DNA of 64,000 nucleotides, taken from contig QAOA01001289.1 in NCBI GenBank assembly GCA_003255065.1, forward strand, positions 580,241 to 644,240. Direction: 5' to 3'. Below are positions 1-10,778 of the stretch, one piece after another. The translations under genes were made by a program, and so were the position numbers. The stretch's first letter is position 1. Every line of letters starts with the position of its first letter. The notes below the pieces were generated by a model. It was not told where the DNA came from. It saw nothing but the letters and a program-made list of their open reading frames with translations, and made no database searches. The stretch is from Cercis canadensis. Its lineage: Eukaryota; Streptophyta; Magnoliopsida; Fabales; Fabaceae.

Positions 1-24
1 AAAAAAAAAAAAAAAAAAAAAAAA
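1..24. repeat. poly(A) run at window edge
   Basis: The first 24 bases are all A and lead directly into decayed Athila gag-pol sequence. Four other long A/T runs in the window each carry a single N, so this run may also be a homopolymer or assembly edge rather than biology. Confidence 0.6.
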
Positions 25-59
25 GCAACTAATGATGTTGTCCTACAGAAGAAACACAA

Positions 60-750
60 AGAGGGGAGGTAAAGGAACCAAAATCCAAGTTTCTTACTCA
101 GACTCCTCCACCATACAAGCCACGAGTACCATTCCCCCACTGGCTGCAGAACCAAAACCTTGACAACCAGTTTTCCAAGTTTCTTGCGGTGTTTAAGAAG
201 CTCCACATAAATATTTCCTTTGCAGAGGCATTGGCACAAATGCCTAGTTATGTCAAGTTCATGAAGGAGATTCTCACCCATAAGAGAAGGCTAGAGGACT
301 TTGAAACAGTGGCACCTACTAATGAGTGCAATGCAATTCTCCAAAAAAAATTGCCTCCAAAACTTAAAGATCTAGGGAGTATTACAATTCTCTGCATTAT
401 TGGTGAATCATTTTTTGGTAAGGTTTTATGTGATCTTGGTGCCTCTATTAATTTAATGTCTTATATATGTTTACAGGAACCTTGGATTGGGGGAAGCCAA
501 ACCTACTTCTATATCTGTGCAGCTAGCCGATATGTCCATCAAGTATCCAAGAGGAATCATAGAGGATATGCTAATCAAGGTTGACAAATCCATATTCCCT
601 GCTAATTTTGTGGTGCTTGACATGGAGGAAGATCAAGAGATTACCATCATTCTTGGCTGACCATTCTTAGCCATTAGAAAATCCCTTATTGATGTGCAAA
701 AAGGGCAGCTCATTCTTCAAGTCCAAGATGATCATGTCTCCTTTGATGTC
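60..750 (+). pseudogene. Element A gag C-terminus and aspartic protease (remnant)
   Basis: Translation of about 100-584 gives the conserved Athila stretch before the protease (PSYVKFMKEIL, LQKKLPPKLKD) and then the protease active-site region DLGASINLMS. The Asp is followed by LGAS instead of the classical D-S/T-G, which is usual in this lineage. A frameshift near 470-480 moves the rest (GLGEAKPT, YPRGIIEDML, VVLDMEED, ILG-stop-PFLAI) to another frame. The stop in ILG-stop-PF is TGA where Arg is expected, consistent with CGA to TGA decay. The product would have been the protease that processes the Gag-Pol polyprotein. Confidence 0.85.
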
Positions 751-1327
751 TTTAAAGCTTTATAGCAACATGACAAGGTGGACAACTGTATGAGGCTTGA
801 TGCGATAGATGATTGCACAAAAAAAGTTTTTCGAGCCAATCACCATAAAGAGCCACTTGAAGCTTGTTTACTAGGGATTTCTCATGAAGATAATCCAAAA
901 ATCAAAAGTTATGTGAGCCTTTTTGAAGCTACTCCTCCTCATTTTATTAGAATATCCTTTGAGGAGCTTGGAAAAAAAGGCCCTCAATCTCTTCCATCTG
1001 TAGAGAAGCCCCTTATTCTAGAGCTTAAGCCATTGCCCAAGCATCTAAAATATGCATTCTTAGGTGACTCATCCACTCTCCCAATCATTATTTCATCTTC
1101 TCAAACAGAAAATGGATAAGTTGCTAAGGGTGTTGAGGAACCATAAGGGAGCCATTGGGTGGACTATATCTAATATTAAAAGGATCAGCCCTTCCTTGTG
1201 CATGCACAAGATATTAATGGAGGATAACTACAAGCCTTCAATTAAGCATCAATGTCAGTTAAGCCCGAACATGAAGGAAGTTGTGAGAGCATAAGTACTA
1301 AAGCTTCTAGAGGCCGGCATCATCTAT
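751..1327 (+). pseudogene. Element A protease-RT linker and N-terminal RT (remnant)
   Basis: Two overlapping frames (778-1119 and 1064-1294) together give the Athila linker LELKPLPKHLKYAFLGD and the RT entry region RNHKGAIGWT, ISPSLCMHKILMED and AGIIY. A frameshift separates them near 1100. Reading stops at 1327, where an antisense LTR begins, in the middle of the conserved RT segment before the first palm motif. The segment that normally follows, about 57 bp by comparison with element B, is absent on both sides of the insertion. Confidence 0.8.
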
Positions 1328-1347
1328 ACTAGGTATAACCAAAATTT

Positions 1348-2564
1348 TGACAAGTGTCGAACTGTGCAAAATTACAATAACCAATTGCAACAGATTTGTA
1401 ATATAAGGTGCAACTAGGTCGTCTCCCAAGGATTCACTAGAACACTCAATCTAATTAGGGCTTAAACATGAACAAAATGGGGTTTAAGTTTGAATGCAAT
1501 ATGTAAAAGAATCAGATGCAAAAATAGAATTAGATTGAAATAAGAGAATGCAATCAATCCAAACAGGTAACCAAACCTAGTTAATCCTTCCTTGTTCTCT
1601 AAAGATAATCTGACTTTAATTTAACCCTTGGTTGAATGTTATCTGAAACCTCTAACAATAACACTTAGAATTCATACTGAATAACCATTCAAGATTCAAT
1701 TAATCTAAGAATTAAGACTCTAGGCAACCACACTATATCAATAAGTCCAGATTAATTTAAGACCAAATTCCCAAGATAACCATACAACAAAGACCTTCAA
1801 TGAATGATTAACAACTTGATTACTATGATGAACACAATCAATCGACTGACTTCATCCTAGTTATGCAATTAAAATATCATTCAATCACATAATAAACAAG
1901 AACATGAAAATCAAATTGAATTAAACCAAACCAGATTGTGAAGCATATGAACTCTAGATTAATAAAGGTTAGCTCCTCTTGAATTGATTACAACAAAAAT
2001 TGGCCCTCCATGGAAGGCATAAACGCAAAAAAGATGTAAGGTAGAATTACAGCAGGAGGAAGAGATACAAAATTTTTTCTCAACCTCTTAAATAAATACT
2101 AGTATGTCTCTAATAGGTTTCCTACTCCTAAAAGGTTTCATAATTACCAAATAACACCTAATTTACTAAACCCTAATTGCAAAAACGTGATAAAGCCCAA
2201 TGTATAGCTGCTGGCCCAATAAGTGGGACAAGTCAATGCTGGGCGGATGCAGAAATTCTAGACTGCTTCCATGCAAAATTTAGTTGTCCAGACGAGAGAA
2301 TCAAATTCTGAGCTCTGCATATGAAATTTATCATTTTGTCTCAACTTTCCTACAAAACTAAAATCACATCAATCGGATAACTATAGCTCAAGATATAACA
2401 AAAAATGTAAACAATGCCAAAAATTAACAATTATGCAATAAAATCCTATAAGCATAAACAAGTCCAAATTTACAAAATATATCTATAAGCTATAAAAATC
2501 AGTAGAAAACACACCAAAAGACTAAGTATAAAGGAAACAATTAATATAAAATAATGTGTTATCA
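1348..2564 (-). mobile_element. Antisense LTR (probably a solo LTR) inserted in element A RT
   Basis: The segment is non-coding on the + strand and interrupts the RT exactly between AGIIY and MTIVKNENNEL. On the minus strand it begins TGATAACAC and ends CACTTGTCA, with the TG...CA ends of an LTR. It contains LTR-like stretches parallel to the B LTR: a GAGCTATAG/TAGGAAAGTTGAG region and CATGGAGGGCCA, matching CATGGAGGGCTA in the B LTR. After its CA end come AAATTTTGG and then unrelated bases, resembling a damaged PBS start. Host sequence was lost at the insertion, so no target duplication is visible. Family assignment is inference. Confidence 0.65.
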
Positions 2565-3730
2565 CATGACTATAGTGAAGAATGAAAATAATGAGCTCAT
2601 CCCTACAAGAACAGTGACCAGGTGGAGAGTTTGTATTGACTACAGGAAGTTAAACAGGGCCACAATAAAAGGATCACTACCCTTTTCCTTTCTTTGATTA
2701 GATGCTTGATCGACTGTCGGGGTATGCTTACTATTGCTTTCTTGATGGATATTCCGAGTACAACCAAATCTCCATTGCTCTTGAAAACCAAGAGAATACC
2801 ATTTTCACATGTCCCTATGGGACTTTTGCATTCGGGCACATGCCTTTTGGATTGTGCAATGCTCCAGCTACATTCCAAAGTTGCATGATGACCATCTTCT
2901 TTAATATGGTGGAGAGATTCATCGAGGTCTTTATGGATGATTTCTCAGTGTTTGGATCTTCATTTAATTCATGTCTAAGCAATCTAGCTTGTGTGCTTAA
3001 AAGGTGTGAAGAAACAAACCTGGTTTTAAATTGGGATAAGTGTCACTTCTTGGTGCAAGAAGGAATAGTACTTGGGCACAAGGTTTTAGCTCACGGGATT
3101 GAAGTGGGTATGGCCAAGATTGCTACCATTGAAAAATTGCCATCACCTACTTCAATTCGAGGTGTGAGAAGCTTTTTGGGGCATGCGGGATTTTACAAAC
3201 AGTTTGTCAAGGACTTCTCTAAGATTACCAAGCCTCTTTGCAACCTCCTCTTGAAGAATGTGTCTTTTAAGTTCAATGAGGAGTGTCTCCAAGCCTTTCA
3301 AAAGTTGAAAGAGGCATTGATTTCTGCACTCATCATCTTTGTACCGGACTGGCCTTTGCCTTTAGAGCTTATGTGTGATGTTAGTGACTATGCTATCGGG
3401 GAGGTTTTAGGACAAAGAATGGGTAAGTTGCTGCATGCCATCTATTATGCAAGTTGTACACTTGATCTTGTTCAATTAAACTATGCCACCACTGAGAAAG
3501 AATTACTAGTGGTTGTCTTTGCCTTTGATAAATTCAGAGCTTACTTAATTGGGTCAAAGGTAATTGTCTTTACTGATCATTCAGCAATCAAATACTTGCT
3601 TGAGAAAAGGGATGCAAAACCTTAATTGATAAGATGGGTTCTCCTCTTACAAGAATTTGATCTGGAAATTAGAGACAAAAAATGCATAGAAAACTCGGTG
3701 GCGGACCATCTGTCAAGATTTGAAGCTTAA
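2565..3730 (+). pseudogene. Element A RT core and RNase H (remnant)
   Basis: RT resumes with MTIVKNENNELIPTRT and WRVCIDYRKLN. The longest frame (2702-3625, 307 codons) carries the palm with FMDDF (the YxDD catalytic box), then LVLNWDKCHF, VLGHKV and RSFLGHAGFY. RNase H follows, starting near ELMCDVSDYAIG with its first catalytic Asp kept, then TTEKELL with the Glu and FTDHSA. A stop interrupts KP-stop-LIRW at 3625, and the domain ends with [10 protein letters not shown] near 3730. A frameshift near 2695 separates CIDYRKLN from MLDRL. The function would be copying element RNA into DNA and removing the RNA strand. Confidence 0.9.
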
Positions 3731-5094
3731 GAAGATTTAGGGATACTAAGATCCCTATTGATGACTTATTTCTTGATGAGGATTTGTTCTCTATCTCTAC
3801 TACTTTACAGCATTGGTTTATCAACATTGCAAATTATTTTGCTGCAAATCTTCTACCACTTGAGCAAAGTCACCAACGAAGGAAGAAATTTCTTTTAGTT
3901 GTCAAGCACTACTACTGGGATGATCCACTTCTATTCAAACATTGCTCAAATTCAATAATCTGAAGATGTGTCTTAGAGGAGGAGATGGAAAGCATTCTCC
4001 ATCATTGCCACTCATCTCAATATGATGTCTATTTTGGTGCAAATAGAACAGTAGCTAAGGTTCTCCAGTCCAGTTTCTATTGGCCTACTATTTTCAAAGA
4101 TGCTCAAGCTTATGCCTTAGCTTGTGATAGATGCCAAAGAACAGGCAACATATCTCGCTGTCATGAGATGCCTCTAAACAACATTCTAGAGGTGGAACTA
4201 TTTGATGTTTGGGGAATAGACTTTATAGGACCTTTCCCATCTTCCTTCAATAACTAGTATATCTTAGTGGTGGCAGATTATGTCTCTAAGTGGGTTAAAG
4301 CTAATGCCTTGCCCACTAATGACTCTAAAATGGTGATAAATTTCCTCAAGAAGAACATCTTCACTTGCTTTGGAACCCCTAGAGCCATCATTAGTGATGA
4401 AGGCACTCATTTATGTAACAAGTACCATGATGCTTTGTTAGCTCAGTATGGGGTTAAGCATAAAATTGTCATAACTTATCATCCATAGACCTATGGACAA
4501 GTTGAGATCTCCAATAGGGAATTGAAGTGGATTCCTAAGAAGACAGTGAATTCTAATAGAAGGGATTGGGCAAAGAAGTTAGATGATGCTTTATGGGCAT
4601 ATAGAATAGGTTTTAAGACACCCATTGGTACTTCTCCGTATCAGTTGGTGTTTGGGAAAACTTGTCACTTACCGGTTGAATTAAAACATCAAGCTTATTG
4701 GGCCATAAAAAAACTCAACTTTGATCTCAAAGTTGCGGGAAATAAAAGGCTTCTTCAACTAAATGAACTGGAAGAATTTTGCCAAGATGTCTATGAGAAT
4801 GCCAAACTCTATAAAGAAAGAACCAAGAAGTGGCATGACAAATGCATTTTGAGGTGTGAATTCATTCTGGGGTGAAAGGTCCTCTTATTCAATTCTTGTT
4901 TGAAGATTTTTCCTGGGAAGTTGAAGTCTAGATGGTCAGGTCCATTCACAATAAAGCAAGTCTTCTCCCATGGAGTAGTAAAAGTCAGCAATGGTGAGGA
5001 AAAGTTCAAAGTCAACGGTCAGAGACTGAAGATATACATCGAGGGTGACGAAAATTTCCCAAAATCTTTCATTGATCTCAATGATCATAGCTGA
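3731..5094 (+). pseudogene. Element A integrase (remnant)
   Basis: The zinc-binding region is seen in HHCHSSQYDV and CDRCQRTGNISR. The catalytic core keeps all three acidic residues: Asp in WGIDFIGPF, Asp in IISDEGTH and Glu in GQVEISNRE. The ends of conserved blocks carry stops: SSFNN-stop-YILVV near 4258 and YHP-stop-TYGQ near 4486, the latter TAG where Gln is expected. The C-terminal part continues through [21 protein letters not shown] and, after a frameshift near 4875, SRWSGPFTIKQVF to about 5094. There is no chromodomain, as expected for Athila. The enzyme would have joined the cDNA to the host genome. Confidence 0.9.
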
Positions 5095-5264
5095 TCTATC
5101 TCTAAGAAAGTTAGGTTGAGGACTACAAACTAAGCGCTTCCTAGGAGGCAACCCATTTTCTAAAACCTTTCCCTTCATTTTGTTTAAATTAGATCTTTCT
5201 TATGTCTTTAGTTTGTTGTTAGGTTAAATTTTCTCTAGTTTTGTTAAATTTCAGGTGTGTACTA

Positions 5265-5680
5265 AAGTTTGGGGGTCCAAGGTGTTAAAAAGTGCATGAA
5301 AAGTGTTTTTGGTGAAGTTGACAGCAGATATAGCGTCATAATGCCCTAGTTGGGGGCTGTAGCACCGAAGTTAGGCAGACAGACAAGGAGCTAGGCGTCG
5401 TAGCACCTAAGACTGACGTCGTAGCGCAAGCTACTATCTTTTCAAGAAAAATCAAACAAAGCCCCAAGCACCACAACACTGGCCCTTAGCACCGCAACAC
5501 CCTACCTCATTCAAAAGAAACAAAAAAAAAATGGTCTTCATGTGAAAAAGGCAAGATTTTCAACATTCTTTCTCTCTAACCAAGCATTCATCAGCCTCTT
5601 ATCCAGGGGAGTTCTCTATACTTTGTCTTTTAATTTTCTTAACATTGAGGACAATGTTAGTCTTAAGTTTGGGGGTGGAA
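5265..5680 (+). repeat. Two internal polypurine-like copies in the A tail
   Basis: AAGTTTGGGGGT occurs at 5265-5276 and AAGTTTGGGGGTGG at 5665-5678. The probable true polypurine tract at 7423-7437 has the same core. Between the two copies (5330-5510) is a degenerate short repeat around GTAGCACC/GTAGCGC that reappears in the 3' LTR. Confidence 0.55.
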
Positions 5681-7207
5681 TTGTTGAATTTCTCTGTTTT
5701 GTTCTGCCCTTACTTTCTTGTTGTTATTACATTGTTTATTTAGTAGTTTTTAGTATATTTTGTGTTGTTTTGAGTGATAATTAGAAGTTGAAACCTAGGG
5801 CTAGTGATAGAATTGATTTTAAATTGTTCATAGCTCTTGGAAAATGATGCATGTTATGTTTGTGTGTGTTTGATTCTTGTGTTAGTGTTCACTTCCCTTG
5901 TGATTGCTTGACACTTTGAGCACATAGCCTTGATCATTTGATTTTCTTTGCTTGATTTAGAGAAAATTTATGCATGCTTAGTAATTCATATGAATTTAAA
6001 GAATTCTAGAACTTGCTTGATTTCCACTTGAGACAAAATCCTAGGCTATACAACATTAGGGACATGATTTAGGCCATTTTTGGATAGTTTGAGCCTTTCA
6101 AGCCAATCTTGGCTTATTGTATCCCTAGTTCACCCGATTGAGCCTAATTGAACATTTTCTTTGTTACCAACAAGTTATCCTAGCCTTTAACATTTTTCCC
6201 AAGTTTTTCCTTTCACTCATAGTATGTGATAATACTAGGAAAAATACTTAGAGCTATAAAGACATTTGGCAGGTTGGGAGTAGTTAAGAAAAGTAGTTTG
6301 TTGCTTATTTTCTTAGCAAAGTAAAGGAAAAAAATTTGATGAAAGAATTGAAAAAAGAAAATAAAGTAGAAAACTTCACCTCTTGATCATTAAATAAGAA
6401 AATAAGTTTGAGGGTGTAAACATGTTAAGTCAAAGAAAAGAAAGAAAAAGAAAGGAAATAAAAGTGGATGATGGGTAAAAATGTTGAAAATAAGTGTGGG
6501 AAAACTAGATTGGAAGGTTGGAGCTCTTAGTCCTATTTTGGTTATGTGTTATGGGTGATTTAAGCCTTATTGATATCCATTATTCTACCTTAGCCTTAAC
6601 TATACATTACAAGCTAAATGAAGCCCTATTGATCTTTAATGTTGTGAGTAACTTACATTAGTGGAGAGTGGAATGAAAAGCAAGCCTATGGAAATTTCTA
6701 GTTCATACATTTAGAAGACAATTTGCATGTGCTAGTTTGTATAAACTTATCTAATGCAGCGTACGCAATGGAATAGTACAAAATTCAACAACTCGTTGAT
6801 TCTTAAGAATACTGAGAGGTTGAAGATAAGGATTGAGAGAATTCTCAAACTGTTTATTCAATCAAAATCTGTCTCTCAAAAGGTTTTACAAACGCTTATA
6901 AAGGAAAACCCTAAATGCAAGAAACAACAAAAATTACGAAAATAACCCTAAATTTATGATAAAAACGAGAAAATGCCGTTTTGATCCACAAAACGATGGA
7001 ATTTGGCTAAAATCACGCGACATGAGGGACAAAGACCTATGTTTTGCTCAAAAGGCCTTTTTCCCTTGGAAAAGTGTACTCTTTTGTCAAAAATAGACAT
7101 TGTTGACTTTTTTGGTCAACTTTGGGTGTTCCATCTGTGCCATGAATTCACACTCCTTCTGCACTACATCATTATCTGAGTTGCAAGAGGTTATAGAAAA
7201 GGGCTAA

Positions 7208-7226
7208 ACACACACACACACACACA
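7208..7226. repeat. (AC)n microsatellite
   Basis: A short uninterrupted AC dinucleotide run lies within the element A tail. Confidence 0.9.
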
Positions 7227-7422
7227 AACTCAGAGAATTGTAATTGAGGTGAATTTTGCACTTGGATTGAAATTCTACATACTCTTGATGTGTTGAATTT
7301 TCTCTAAGCTATGATTATTTGGTATCTTTGAGGCCTATTTTGTTATTAGATTTATGTTATCACTCATGTGTTTTAGTTTTGTTAGTGTAATTCTTTGTTT
7401 TTCTCGACGACTAGAAAATCTT

Positions 7423-7437
7423 AAGTTTGGGAGTATT
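7423..7437 (+). promoter_or_regulatory. Polypurine tract of element A
   Basis: AAGTTTGGGAGTATT lies immediately before TGATAAGTCAG, the likely start of the 3' LTR. This is where plus-strand DNA synthesis would be primed. The assignment rests on position and on the TG start of the LTR. Confidence 0.65.
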
Positions 7438-7907
7438 TGATAAGTCAGTTTTATACTGCTTATTTTGTATTGACCTAGCTTATTAATTGCTTGTTTTAAG
7501 GTGTTTTAGGTTTAATTTATGGGTTTTCATGTTTATTTTGTAGGTTTTCAATTTAGGAATGATTGGAAGTCTATTAAATATGTTTCGGCGTCAAAAATTG
7601 ATGAATTTTAGTCATTTGGAATTGGAGGCAGCCCCCAATCTCCACACTGCAGCCCCTATTTATGAAGGAAAAGTGAAAACAAGGTAGAGAAGCCAGCGCC
7701 ACAGCCCTCAATTCCAAGGCTGCAATGCAAAACAAGTGAAAAAATCAAGTGGAGGAGACAGAGAGTTGAGCACTGCAGCACCAGCAGTTCAACCAAATTC
7801 AACATTGAGGCAGAGAATGGAGGACTGTAGCGCCCAAACCCAGTGTCGTAGCCCTCCAAGAGTCAACTCAGGATTTGATTTCCAGGCTTCCTATTTTCAC
7901 TAGGATT
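7438..7907 (+). repeat. Element A 3' LTR, truncated
   Basis: It starts TGATAAGTCAGTTTTATAC just after the polypurine tract. The element B LTR starts similarly (TGATAAACACACTTTTTATAC). Several degenerate copies of a GCAGCCC/GTAGCGCC motif occur at 7620-7860. After about 470 bp the LTR stops without a CA end or PBS and is replaced by PPR coding sequence, so most of the LTR is missing. Confidence 0.6.
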
Positions 7908-8143
7908 TCTATTTTTCTTGTGGTGAAATTGGATTTTGGTTATAATATGTTTATTAGCACTAGTCTGGTTTGTTTGAATGCAAAATGTGGGTACTTACTA
8001 GATGCTCATAAGGTGTTCGATGATATTGCTAACAAAAATGTTGTTTGTTGGACCGCTATCTTTTCTGGTATATTGGGTGTGGCCATTTTAGGGAAGCTAT
8101 TGATTTGTTTCGACAATTGTTGGAAATGAGTGTGAAGCCTAAT
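7908..8143 (+). pseudogene. PPR protein gene fragment 1
   Basis: Translation gives VVKLDFGYNMFIST, LVCLNAKCGYLLDAHKVFDD, KNVVCWTAIFSG and then, after losing one base near 8068, a frame reading GHFREAIDLFRQLLEMSVKPN. This is the helix-turn-helix wording of a plant organellar pentatricopeptide repeat protein of the PLS class (AKCG..DAHKVFDD, NVVxWTAI, G.FREAIDLF..M...KPN). It covers roughly two repeats, far less than a whole gene of several hundred residues. In intact genes such proteins bind organelle RNA for editing or processing. Here it is a fragment at the broken edge of the A LTR. A recent origin is suggested by having only one frameshift and no stops. Confidence 0.85.
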
Positions 8144-9230
8144 ATTGGAACACATTTTCAAATAATTAGAAGAACATAAAACAAATCAATGTTGAATATA
8201 ATTGAAAGACAACATATAACATAGAACAAGATTCCTTGGTTCGAAAAAGAACAGAAATGTTTGTTGATTATAATTGAAGGTGTCTATATATTTCCTCAAT
8301 GGATTGGTCCTTTACTTCCTACAGATGTAATGGACATTCTTGTGTCCACTGGATTTCCTTTATAATATTCTTTTCTTTCCTTATTGTTTTGGCTAGCTTG
8401 ACTATTTGGAATTCAAAATGAATAAAATATAATTGTCCTGGTTGATATTTTTGAGATATATTTTGCACTATTTTTTGGATCATGGAAACAACTTGACAAA
8501 GTTGGAGAGCAACATCTGAAACAACTCCTACAGAACCATGAAGATCAAACATCTTATAGGATTCAAAGTTGCAACTTACGAGTATCAGAAACTCGAAATA
8601 GATATTGTCGGGTAGTCAAGACTCCACCGCAATCGACCTTCAAGTCGTCATAGTATAAGGGATGGAGCCTCTTCTAGTAACCAATGTTGCGTTCGCAGTC
8701 AAGGTTGTCAAAATCTAGATTTTACATAAAATCTTTTTGGCTAGGAAAAATCAAAATAATAAAATCATAAGATTTTACTGAATTTAGCATATAATAAGCA
8801 TGCTAAGACTCTTTGTCTTGTACTCGAGTACATTTACTATCGTGGTCACAGGGCATTCAAGCTCCCTCAAAGCATAAAGTTAAATAATCAGTAGAAACCC
8901 AAATTCAGATAACCAAAGATGGGTCAACCCCATATTCAACAAACAACCGAAACATATTCCACCAATCCATCAATGAAAATAAAAAATTATCAGGTCAATA
9001 AATCAATGAAATATGTATGTTAAAAGATATCATGGATACAACAATAGAAGAAGATAAAGCAATTAATATCAAAACTTGAAATCATCAATCACAAATATAA
9101 GAATTTTTCCTGATAATTTAAAGCTTTAATGCCAAAATAATTTGAAATTGTAAGTTGAATATAAATGTGTGTGCCTTGTTCTCAATTCCCATCTAATTAA
9201 TTTCAAATTTAGAAAGACTTACTAAGATCG
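8144..9230. other. Non-coding sequence between PPR fragment and hAT-like flank
   Basis: AT-rich with no recognisable gene. A 77-codon minus-strand frame (8319-8552) has no features I recognise. The later part (about 8870-9230) may be the diverged left half of the hAT-like element whose right end lies at 19015-19237, judged only from similar overall layout. Confidence 0.4.
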
Positions 9231-9447
9231 AAATGAGGTGCAAGATGCAAGGAGAGGGGGTGTGACCGCGAGCTGTGACGGTGAGTGATTGAGACAGTAA
9301 GAGACCAAGGGAGAGATAGATTGTGGTTGGGGAGGAGAGATAGACCAAACCCGAATCGAGAGTGAGAGGAGATCAGGAGAGTTGTGAGTAAGACACAACA
9401 CAGAGGGATCGAGAGAGGGAGATGACCAATAAAGAGGTAGGGATTAT
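9231..9447. repeat. GA-rich left part of a hAT-like element interrupted by element B
   Basis: A GAGAG-rich stretch ends in GAGAGAGGGAGATGACCAAT and GTAGGGATTAT. It resembles the GA-rich middle of the hAT copy at 60243-61399 (about 60940-61230). The sequence after element B (19015 on) continues with a piece matching the next part of that copy (ACTTAGGGATTTCA against ATTTAGGGATTTCA). The inference is that one hAT element was split by B. Confidence 0.5.
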
Positions 9448-10757
9448 TGATAAACACACTTTTTATACAGTAGTTAACCCTAATTTTTAGTCTCTTAAAC
9501 CTCTTTTGTGTTGAATTGATTGGACTTGGCCACATATTATAAGTTTGGGTTCTAATTGGGCTTAATTGTGTTTTTCAACATTATTGGGAATTTTACATTG
9601 TTTTTGTATTTCGGGCATAACTTGAGTTATGAATATCTGATAATCATGATTCTTACCTTGTAGGAAATTTGAGAGAATTATCTACAACTTTGATTCAGAG
9701 CTCCAAAGCTAATTCAAATGTCAAGCAGGTCATATTTAACCTGGAAGTCAGAACAGAGATGTCACTGGATCCTGGGCCGTATGAAGAGATTGGGACATAA
9801 AATGGGCCTCGGGGGTCTTATGGGCCCAAAACTGGTGTCATTGGATAACTGAGGCATTAATCTTCAACTTTTGTGAAGAACACTTCTCCAAAATGTGGTG
9901 TTTTAATGGTGTTATTGTCCTTTTAAGTCAGTTGATTAGTCCAGAGAGCTGTTAAGAGTAAATTGGGTCCAACTTTCTCATCCTAAAGCCAATTAAGGCA
10001 AAACCGGTGTCCATTTAAAGCTAAGAGACAAAGGATTAATTCTAACCTAGGGGAATTCTTGGTATTTAGTTATTTTATACGGTTACAAATAGGAAAAGAG
10101 GAGGACGTAGGTTTTTATTTCCTTTTTAGCAATTTTCTTGCCTCTTCTCTTTTCTAGAGCTTTTCTTTATCTTTTCTATAATGGATTCTTCCCTCTTGTT
10201 CATGGAGGGCTAGCTCTTTAAATCAATTTAGGTTTTAACTATTTTGATTATTAATTCTGAGATTCTATTTTAATTGTTATTAATTCAATGATTAATCAAA
10301 CTTCTTTCCTTCCCTTGCTTAATTCGGTTGGATAATTTTTTATATGATAATTTTTTGATTTCATATGTTAAAAGAGAATTGTAAGAATTAAACAATGTTT
10401 CAAAGGTTTCTAACGGATTGTTAAGCTTGGTTAGATTTTGGACTTTAGGTTAATCTGGAATTAGTATATGCTTAAATTTTTGAATCTTAATTAACCGAAT
10501 TCTGGTTCCTTATCCAGTAGAGGATCCATAGATCATCTTGAGGCTTCTTAATGTGATCTAACACCGAGAATTAGGTTAATGATTGAATGAATCTATTGTA
10601 ATCAAGGACGGATTAAAATCAGGATTAGTTGATTCCCTGGATTGATTGCTTTCTTAATTTAGTTTACTATCTTTTAATTGCTTTTTGTCGATTAATCCTG
10701 CAAATCAAACCCCATGTTCATTAAACTCCCTAATTTGGTAGCCTCGGTAGCTTATCA
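9448..10757 (+). repeat. Element B 5' LTR
   Basis: It starts TGATAAACAC and ends CTTATCA just before AATTTTGGCGCC. The portion 9931-10757 aligns with 18082-19014 along its length (GTCCAGAGAGCTGTTAAGAG, GGAGGACGTAGG, CATAGATCATCTTGAG). Against the 3' copy, about 100 bp near its end (between TCCCTAATTTG and the CGGTAGC block) are missing. The upstream 483 bp have no partner in the 3' LTR. Confidence 0.8.
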
Positions 10758-10762
10758 AATTT

Positions 10763-10778
10763 TGGCGCCATTGCTAGG
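10763..10778 (+). promoter_or_regulatory. PBS of element B, tRNA-Asp type
   Basis: TGGCGCCATTGCTAGG follows the LTR end after five bases. It matches, with a few transitions, the complement of the 3' end of plant tRNA-Asp (TGGCGCCGTTGCCGGGG), the primer used by Athila elements. A better-preserved version occurs on the minus strand at 46543-46559. Confidence 0.8.

Larger units (their letters stand above)
5095..7437 (+). other. Element A 3' non-coding region
   Basis: About 2.3 kb lie between integrase and the 3' LTR with no credible gene. The layout parallels element B: an ACATTGAGGACAAT block (B: ACATTGAGGGCAGT), a polypurine-like motif, TTCTAGAACTTG, and a purine-rich A/G stretch. The part at about 6755-7190 has a different character and may be a further insertion. 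It is flanked by similar bases (CTTATCT on the left, TTATCTG on the right), but I cannot assign it. No envelope-like reading frame was recognised. Confidence 0.6.
1..7907 (+). mobile_element. Athila-lineage Ty3/gypsy retrotransposon A, 5'-truncated by the window
   Basis: The order protease, RT, RNase H, integrase, long non-coding tail, polypurine tract and LTR start is that of Ty3/gypsy elements. Motif wording matches the plant Athila lineage: DLGASINLM in the protease, FMDDF in the RT, GHAGFYKQF after the RT and WGIDFIGPF in the integrase. The coding part is split by an antisense LTR at 1348-2564. Gag and the 5' LTR lie outside the window. Many stops and frameshifts show it is dead. No envelope-like gene is visible between integrase and LTR, although some Athila relatives carry one. 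Confidence 0.9.

Noticed and set aside
5542..5784. 80-codon hydrophobic frame after element A integrase, as an envelope-like gene
   Set aside because: It spans the conserved non-coding ACATTGAGGACAAT and polypurine-like block. The hydrophobic residues come from T-rich DNA. There is no signal peptide or match to a known family.
8319..8552. 77-codon minus-strand frame
   Set aside because: I could not recognise any family. Kept as unassigned rather than called a gene.
9209..9535. 108-codon minus-strand Ser/His-rich frame
   Set aside because: It crosses the boundary of the B LTR and a GA-rich repeat. The open frame is a result of composition.
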